64,000 nucleotides of DNA from Tanypteryx hageni (lineage: Eukaryota; Arthropoda; Insecta; Odonata; Petaluridae): positions 107,007,172 through 107,071,171 of the forward strand of contig CM054115.1 in assembly GCA_028673005.1 (NCBI GenBank). The letters are read 5' to 3'. Within the stretch, counting starts at the first letter, position 1; every line of letters starts with the position of its first letter. Under the pieces are notes generated by a model. It worked only from the letters and a program-made list of their open reading frames with translations, had not been told where the DNA came from and searched no databases. Shown one piece after another: positions 10,701 through 19,557 of the stretch. The position numbers and the translations under genes were made by a program.

Positions 10701-13700
10701 CATAAACCCACGAACCGGCACCCGCTTAGATTCTCAGCGCTGTGACAAATGGGTCACATCTGAAGACCTTGGGGTTATTGGTTCTGCTGCTGCTGGCCAA
10801 GAGTATCTTGAGCCACAACAAAGGTCACCACGTTTCGTCCCTAGGAGAAATCTTGTTAGAGCAGATTCCAACCCAGGTCAGTCCAATTAATTTGCATCCA
10901 GGGCAGAAACGTTGATTAGGCGGATAACATTGGTTCATATATAGAATGATTGTTATCGTGCGCATTTCGTGCAATGGAGTATTTGAAACTAAACTAAATA
11001 GTTTGAACGAGCGCACACCGTAAAGCAGACAAACGCCATGACCCGATTATGCCTCTCTACAAAATATTTCTTCCCACCCCTACGATTATGTACTAAACGT
11101 ATTTTCGTAATTTTAGTATAAAGATTAAATACTGAAAAACGTTATAATATCAGAAATGATGCCAGGGAAATAATAAATTTTTATTTGTCGATTTATTTGA
11201 TAATCATTTGTAATTAATCAAACAATCGAAAATTATTTCAAACTTATCTCAAATGGATTGAGTAGTTGTAATATTTACGTTTATGTTCTTTTCTACTTCG
11301 TAGACAGTTAATTTCCTTACGCATACAAAATGCTTCGTTTAAACGTTATGAAATTAAACGTATTTTCGTAATTATAGTAGATCTTGTTTGCTTCAGTTAA
11401 AACTAGGGATGGGCGCGAATAAAGCCCGGAGTCGAGTTCACGCTATGCAGTCGGGGGACGGGACAGTCGGAGGACGGCACAGTCGGGGTACAGTCTGCCC
11501 CTGAGCTGTGCATTCACATTTACGCAGTCTGCTTCCGTTTGCCGAGTGGTTAATTACAGTTTTTAAGTGTTTAATAAGAAGAAAACATCATGGATTCTGA
11601 CAGCAATTCCGAAGAAGTTGTAGTACTTGCTGGCCTGTGTCAACAGGAGGAAAAAGAGAAAATAACATGGATGGAAGAAATATTTACTGTCAGACATCAA
11701 GAAGGTGAATTTCATACTCTCTTTGTGCGACTTCGTAAGAACTCCGGGAAACATCATCAATAATTCCGTATGTCTCTTGAGAAATTCGACGACTAATCGA
11801 GTACATTAGGTCGGCTATTGAAAAGAGGAATAGTTTTCAGACAGGAGAGTGCAGGAGAGGGGGTACAGTCTCCCGAGGTCCGCAGTCTGAGTGTCCTGGC
11901 CGAGAGACTGCGACTGTCCCCCGACTGTCCTCTCTAGTGTGAATACTCCTATTTGAATTACATTGAATCAATTCGAGGCAGTCTTTTTAGACTGCGACTG
12001 TCCCGTCCGCCGACTGCATATTGTGAATCGGCCTTAAGAGTCGACTCTTCGCGACTCCTTCGCTGTCCATTCCTAGTTAAAACGACGATTGTTTACATTG
12101 ACAACAATTACGTATCCGTGCATGAATTTTTCCAAGTTCAAAGCGAATAACGACTTTTTTATTTGATTTTTTGTTAACAGTTACTCCTGCGGTAAAAATG
12201 TACATTACGAGAAATATTTTATTGAATTATTTCTACAAATTTTATTTGAATAAAAATCACCATACACCAAGATCTAAACTCATAAATAAACCAACGCGAT
12301 CTCCATGGTAACAGCACTTCATTCACGTTGAGCCTATATCTATTAAATAATAAATTCCATGATTAATAGCATAATATTTATAGTTTTCCGTGAAATTAAG
12401 GCAACTATCCGTAATTTCCAATTTCTCTGGCAATCGGCTCGTGTCCACGTTTTCGTATTTCAAATTTCATGACTCAGATCACACTGCATGAGCAATAAGA
12501 ATAATCATCATTAATACAATACCCTATACATAAAATGTATGTAAAATTAGGATATTGTCTATTAAGATTTTGGCATCATCATCCATGCCTTTTGCGCGTA
12601 TATGGATAAAAAATATCCCGAAATTGGTATGACGCCATTATATTTAACAATCGAAAACTAAAAATATCTCGAAAAACTACGAAACACAACATTAAAATAA
12701 TTTTCACGTTTACCGTCACTGCTATCAGGGTTGCTTTTCCTATTGTGATCCCTTATAGCCGTAGAGAAAAATAAACTTATTCGCTCCTTCCTACAGTCGA
12801 TAACCCAAATTTGATCGTCATGTTTGTACTTTCAGTAGTACGTGAGAATTACAATTATCTATGATAGCCTCAATGACAGTGCGTGATGCAATTAGTGTTT
12901 TGAATAGAGTAAAATCTTACATATTATCGGAAGAAAATATTGTTGATGATGTTTTCATAATATACATGATATTGAAAATTAGAGTTATATGCTTATGGGA
13001 ATAAACTTGATGTTAATTCAATTAAAGAAAAATGAAAAAAAATATTTCCGTAACTCGAATTTTCTATAACTCGAGTAATTTTTGCTTACCTTTGAGATTC
13101 AAGTTATAGAAGTTCCACAGTAAATATACAAATATTTAAAAATATATTTCCATGATTGAATTTTCTATTACTCGAATAATTATGACTTTTCTTTGAGATT
13201 CGAGTTATGGAAGTTCAACTGTCATTCGTTATGACGACATTAATTTCCATTAAAAGCATTGAATCACTGCAATCTTAACGTATAATATCAGATCCTTTTA
13301 AAAGCATTGAGGTTGTTGCCATAGTATTTAAAGATTTTCGTTGTTGAAAAGAAGAAATATTACTTTTTTCCGATTAAAAGCAGATATTTTCTCGCTAATT
13401 CGGTACGTATTTGAATCAGGACATCAAACCGGAACCAAACCGAAACCGAAAAAACCGTTATTTTAGCTGGAGTGAAACCGAACCCGAGCCGAAAAAAAAA
13501 TATTTTTCTGAACCCGAACCGAAACCGAAAATCGATATTTATTTCCTTCAATTTTTTCGGTTCGCATAAACAGTAGAAGCGAAAGAAGGGTTTTTCCTTT
13601 TGCTATAATATGAGTCTTTTTTGAAAGCCTCACTTTTCAACACCGATTAAGGCAAAGGCTAATGTTTTTCTCGAGAATACATGCTCCTAAACCTTTGCAA

Positions 13701-16700
13701 AGATGCATCTTTGTGATAATATCTGTCGGTTCAATGGTGGGGTTTTCCATGGGCATCTCCATACATAGAGAGAGGGTCAAGGATACGTCCTGCTGAGGTT
13801 TTCCAGAACCCTGTTATATAATCGAGGTGTTCGGATTACCGGATTCATGTAAAATAATGAGGAAAAAATTTATTGTATTAAATTTCTGTAAATAAAACAC
13901 CAATGAATGTACTTACAGATCACTAAAATGACTGAGAGATCCACGTTGATGGATGGGAAAATTGTACTCTACAGTAGGGATGAGCGATATCAACACAGCC
14001 GGCCATGCCGATATCACTCATTCCTTTCAAAACAATGTTTCAAAGAATCATCTATTCAGCCGCAAAAGGCGTTAGTAGTGGACATCTGTGCCTGACTTCA
14101 AATTTCACTTTCCGATACTCGCTTCACTTAATCGACACTTTACACCTGATGTTGAGAAACAGTTCAGATTACTGGGAGTTCGGATTACCGTGGGTTCAGA
14201 TTATAGAGGTTGCACTGTACTAGTGTATTGCCCATCATATGACGGGTGTCAGTTACTATATGGTTGAAAAACGCATCGTAAGACATTCTTGTTTTCTCAA
14301 ATGTTGAGCCCCCTGTCTAAAATATAACCCTGCGGGACTCGCGTGGGGTGCTGTGGATACCCCAGGCATAGATTTTATGACAGGGTTCCATTCTTTTGGC
14401 CTTTTATGACCCCGACCCTTCAGTAGCTGGAATGACATGTGTTTGGAACCTTTCTGCTAAACATTTTCAGTTCTCTGTGGTATTCCCATGGAGGTAGGAG
14501 TATACTCCTACCTCCATGGGTATTCCTTTGAGTTAGTATGTTTTTCTAAGTGCTGCTGCATTGTACATTACGGAAACCAGCTCTTTTTCCGTTGTTCGTA
14601 TTTTATTCTGAAATTATTGTTACTATCTACAGAACTGTTATTATTTCACATAATTTGAGATCGTCTCTCAATAGTTTCGTCGCCCGGGTGCGATTCGGGA
14701 TTGCACCCACCCCTTCCACCGCCCGCCCCTCTTTCACTCACCCCTCCCACCGCCGCCCCTCTTTCACCCACCCCTCCCACCGCCCGCCCCTCTTTCACTC
14801 ACCCCTCCCACCACCCTACGAACTTCATCAAGTAGCGTAGGAAAATGGGTGTTCACGGAAAAATCGCCAGATCTTTGAAGCGGCTTACGTTAGAAGAATA
14901 AAATTAAGCCTAAAACCTCTTCGAGATTCCGCTTAATCTTTTAGTGAAGGTTTCTTGAAAATCTGCCCAGTAGGTTCGGAGATCTCGCGTTGCAAACTTT
15001 CAAACTCATCTATCATTAAGCCTTTTATATATATAGATTACATTACATGGTTAATAATTTCGTAGGTCATTATCATTATTTCCATTGTAGTTAACGTACT
15101 CATTTGTAAACCAAGATCCGCATCTGATACCTTTCATTGGTTTACACTTCTTTCTGATCATCTTTCCGTCTTCTCGGTTTCGGTTCGGTTTTCGGACATT
15201 TAAAAGTAAAAAATCTAAATTGAAAATTTAAGAAGTTTATTCAAAAAAACCAACTATAAAAACTGATTTCAGATCGTGAAATGTTAATTATTATCAAGAC
15301 AAATAAAAATAGAAAAGTCGATAAAAAACTAAATTTTGAAAATGACAAAATCTTTTAACTGGATTAATTTATGTAATAATATTTTTAAAATGTCAAGCAG
15401 TTTAGAGAATAATCTGAAAGGCGGGATCTTAACTTTCCACAACAATTTGACGATGCTGAAAATACTCTTTCAGGTTCAGTAGAAGATGGTTTAATTATGC
15501 AAAGTGCTTTAAAAAGTTTTTGTAAATTTTCAGTTCTTTCTAAATTGCAGTGCACTTTTAGTCATTTTCTATGTTTTTTCACTATATATACGCTTCATCA
15601 CGCACATATGACTTATTACGACGCCTACCAAGAGGCAAGTGAATCACCAAAAAATCTAAAAGTCATAGTCATATTAGAATGGTTTTCTTTTTGTTATTAG
15701 AGGGTGTTCTACTATCTCCCATACCTTTATGATAAATAGAAATTAAAGACAAAGTAAGAAATTTGTTCCTATCTTGCGTAATGTTCATATTCTCGTAATT
15801 TCAAATTAAATAAAGGAAAGTAATCAATTGAGAAATGAAATCAAGAAAAAGTACTTACCTAACACTTTAAATACGTAGATTCTAAAAACATCCGCAGGAA
15901 ACCACTCTTCACTACCAACTACGACTACAAGATGAACTGAAGAATATATTTCATATGCATGCGGTTCGCGAAATAAAAGGGTCAGCATTACAAAGTAGTG
16001 AATTATCCTTTGACTGCAATGTGTTTAATATTTACACATGCGCCATCTGCTCTTCGGACGAAAATACGATCTCCTATCTCCCATACCTATGGCCCGCGGG
16101 CCACGTGCTGCCCTCGAGAACGCTTTGTGCTGCCCGCAAAGCTGTAATGAAAAAGTGATCAGGAAAATTTCTCATGAGCAATTTTATATTTTTTGAGTAA
16201 AATTATGGTCTCAAAGCCTTTTCTGGTGAAGTTTTAACGCTAGTAAATTACGTAGACTTGATTTCGTTCATATGAAATCACAGAATCTCTAGAAAACTTC
16301 TGATTTATTCGCTCATCCGGCCCGCCGAGGCTTTCTTGATTCCCAATACGGCCCTCCGAAACATTCACAACTGAAAATGTGGCCCGCCATGCAGAAAAGG
16401 TTGCCGACCCCTGTCCTAGACGGAAGTTCGCACTTACCCCACCTTACCTTAGTCTTTTCATAAAACATTTTATGTATAATCGACTCTTTAATCAATCTGT
16501 GGGGAAAACGTAAATTATTGGATGAGAAATTGGTTTTGATCAATTTTTAAATTGCAGTTACAAATTCGCGGATTATGGGATGTTGAAATTAAACGTGATT
16601 TTTCAGGTATTTCAAAACCAAAAACCGAGGGTTTTAATTACGGTTTTCAAATACGGTTTTTTTCTTAGAAACCGCGGTTTTCGAATACGAATATTCCGAA

Positions 16701-19511
16701 CCGGCAAACTCTAGTTACACTGCCATTTAAAACCATCGCTCAGGCATTTGTGCCTTGTGAAAGTCATTGGTTTTTCATATTTCGTGCATTCCATCGGAGA
16801 TCAGTTTCATACCTTGTCAAAATTATATGCTGATTTCCTTATTGGCAAATATGTATAAAATAATATATTTAAAAAAAATGTTTTTCAGTGTGCACACTTT
16901 TATGTGCACTCAAAAGTAGAAAATAAAATTTTCTGCCCTCAACTTGAATTAAATTTAATGTGCAGAATAAATGTGGGTGGTAAAAATTGCCACCCACTCT
17001 TATTCTGCACACCAAATTTAATTCAAGGTGACGGCAGAAAAATTTATTTTCTACTTTTGAGTTCACATAAAAGTGTGTATACTGAAAACGTTTTTTACTT
17101 TCTCCATACGTAGTATAGGGGAAAGTATTGTTTTCATGAAAAAATCTGATGTGGCCACGACATGACTTTCTCCATATATGTAGTATTTCTAAAAATTCCA
17201 AATAGGTTACATAATCATAAATATTTTAAGAAACTGCGAGAAAATTTTAGACATTACAAAGAACAGAAATAAACTTAAACCATAGCCTTCTAATCATTAC
17301 ATATAGACGTTCCTTACAGAGGAGGAGGATATAACATACTAGTAGTTGGTGCTTGCATACTGCAAGCATTTCATCTCACCTTGAAAAAACATTCATTTTT
17401 CAGACAGACATTTCATCATTACAATTATTCTTTTAATTCTAAAGACTTCACCTCCGCAGCGATTTTCGTTTTTCCCACATGTAAAAATAATAGTTTAAAA
17501 CAATCCCCAAATGTTGAAATTTTAAAAATTTTACACATTCTTCATTATGGGGTACTAATGCTACACATTTTAGACAAATTTTAAAGTTGTAGCACTTCTA
17601 GAAGTAAAATAATATTTTTCTAAATGTTTAAATTTAAATAATTTTTAACGGCCGCCGCAATTCATATATGGTAAAATTGAAATGTTCGTTTGTGCAAATT
17701 CACTACTCTGTAAATAATTTGAAAATTTCAGCTTCCTAGCTCATCCCTTAGTACCTAAACAGTTATCTATTTGTTTAAACTTTAAGAATTTTTAACTGCC
17801 AAACAAATAAAAATATCAAAATTTGTATAATCCCTATTTCGTTTTTTTAAGAATTCTACTTATAAAAATAATTTCAGCTCCGTAGCTAATTCGGAAATAC
17901 ATAAACCTTGAAAATTTGTTTAAACAATTGCGAATTTTTAGCGGCCGCATTGTTGCACTTTTTCCAGATTTTCGTTTTTTCTAGTCGGTTTTGCACAAAA
18001 TCCTACCTAAGAAAAAAATTTCGAATCTCCAGCACATCTGGAAGTGCCTAAACATTAGTATCCTCGTGTTATCATACACGCAGAGACATCATCGAGAAAA
18101 TGGTCAAAACGTGTTCAGGGGACCTCAAAACGTGTATTTCCGTTGAAATCTCGAAGTTGATTTTTACTTTCTCCATATACGTAGTATAGGGGAAAGTATT
18201 GTTTGTATTCATGAAAAAAATCGACTTCGAGATTTCAACGGAAATACACGTTTTGAGGTCCCCTGAACACGTTTTGACGATTTTCTCGATGATGTGTATG
18301 TGATAGCTTTTTGTGGGGCTCTAACTCAAAAAATATTAATCAGGTCAACGCGAAATTTTATATTTAACATTTTTATAAAAGTCAGAACTGATTAGTTTTT
18401 GGTAAAAATCGTTCATCAGAAAGTGGGTGTTTGTTTACTCTTGTCACATCCGTTATTTTGAAATATTTGTTTCAATATTTGATAAATGTAAAAATTTATT
18501 GGAATAAAAATTGTAGGAAATTTAATTTTCTACAACCTTTGTTTGATACATTTTCCCATATAATGCATTGTTTAAGAGGTATCTTATATTTTTAGCTGCC
18601 ATCACCATGCCACCTACCGAAGACTATTGTTAACAATTGACGCTTAGTTACATCTTAGTAATGCTCCTTTTTCTTTTCTTAATTGTTGGAGCTTTGTGGC
18701 TATATTCAATATTAGAAGGCTATGGTTTGAGTTTATTTCTGTTCTTTGTAATGTCTAAAATTTTCTCGCAGTTTCTTAAAATATTTATGATTATGTAACC
18801 TATTTGGAATGTTTAGAAATATTACAGATATGGAGAAAGTCATGGGGTGGCCACATCAGATTTTTTTTAATATATTATTTTCTCCTTTTTAGTCTTCTTA
18901 TATTTTAAAGTTGAGTTTTTGGATTGTGGAAAATTTCAAAGATTATAAATTGAATTTTCAAACTTTATTTCAATATAAGAAAATTCTTTAAATATTTGAA
19001 GTTCCACTATATAATTTATTATGACGACATTAATTTCCCTTAAAAGCATTAAAACGTCTTTAGTTTCCATTAAGACCATTAAAAGTCCCTTTAAATGCAA
19101 TAATGTTGTTGCCATGGTTTTTATACATTTCCATTGTTGAAGAGAGGAAATATTCACACTTTTTTCCCATTTCAAGAAGATATTTACGCTAATTCGGTAT
19201 GTATTTGACTTCTACCTTAAAAAAATAAGAACCCTGTTCTTTCAGCTAAACAACTGTTCTTTTCCCGAATTCGTATCCCAATTTTAAGTAATTTTAAAAT
19301 GAATTTTTAGAAAGCCTTGCACTGAATCCCATGCTTTTCTTATGGCGTATTGAAAAGTAACATTGGGGTTAAAAAGACTCCTTAAATATTAACTTTTTTG
19401 TGATTTTCAACTTTTCATGTCGGTTCATCTGAAATAAGAATATACCCGAAATTTCAGCCCTGTAGCATTTATAGGGGCAGAGATATAAAGCGAGAAAGAT
19501 TTGAAAGAAAC

Positions 19512-19557
<46 letters not shown>

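Noticed and set aside
14550..14840. Proline/histidine-rich ORF
   Set aside because: Produced by the C-rich minisatellite at 14704-14820.
16869..17201. Overlapping ORFs on both strands
   Set aside because: They mirror each other because the DNA is a hairpin (foldback element).
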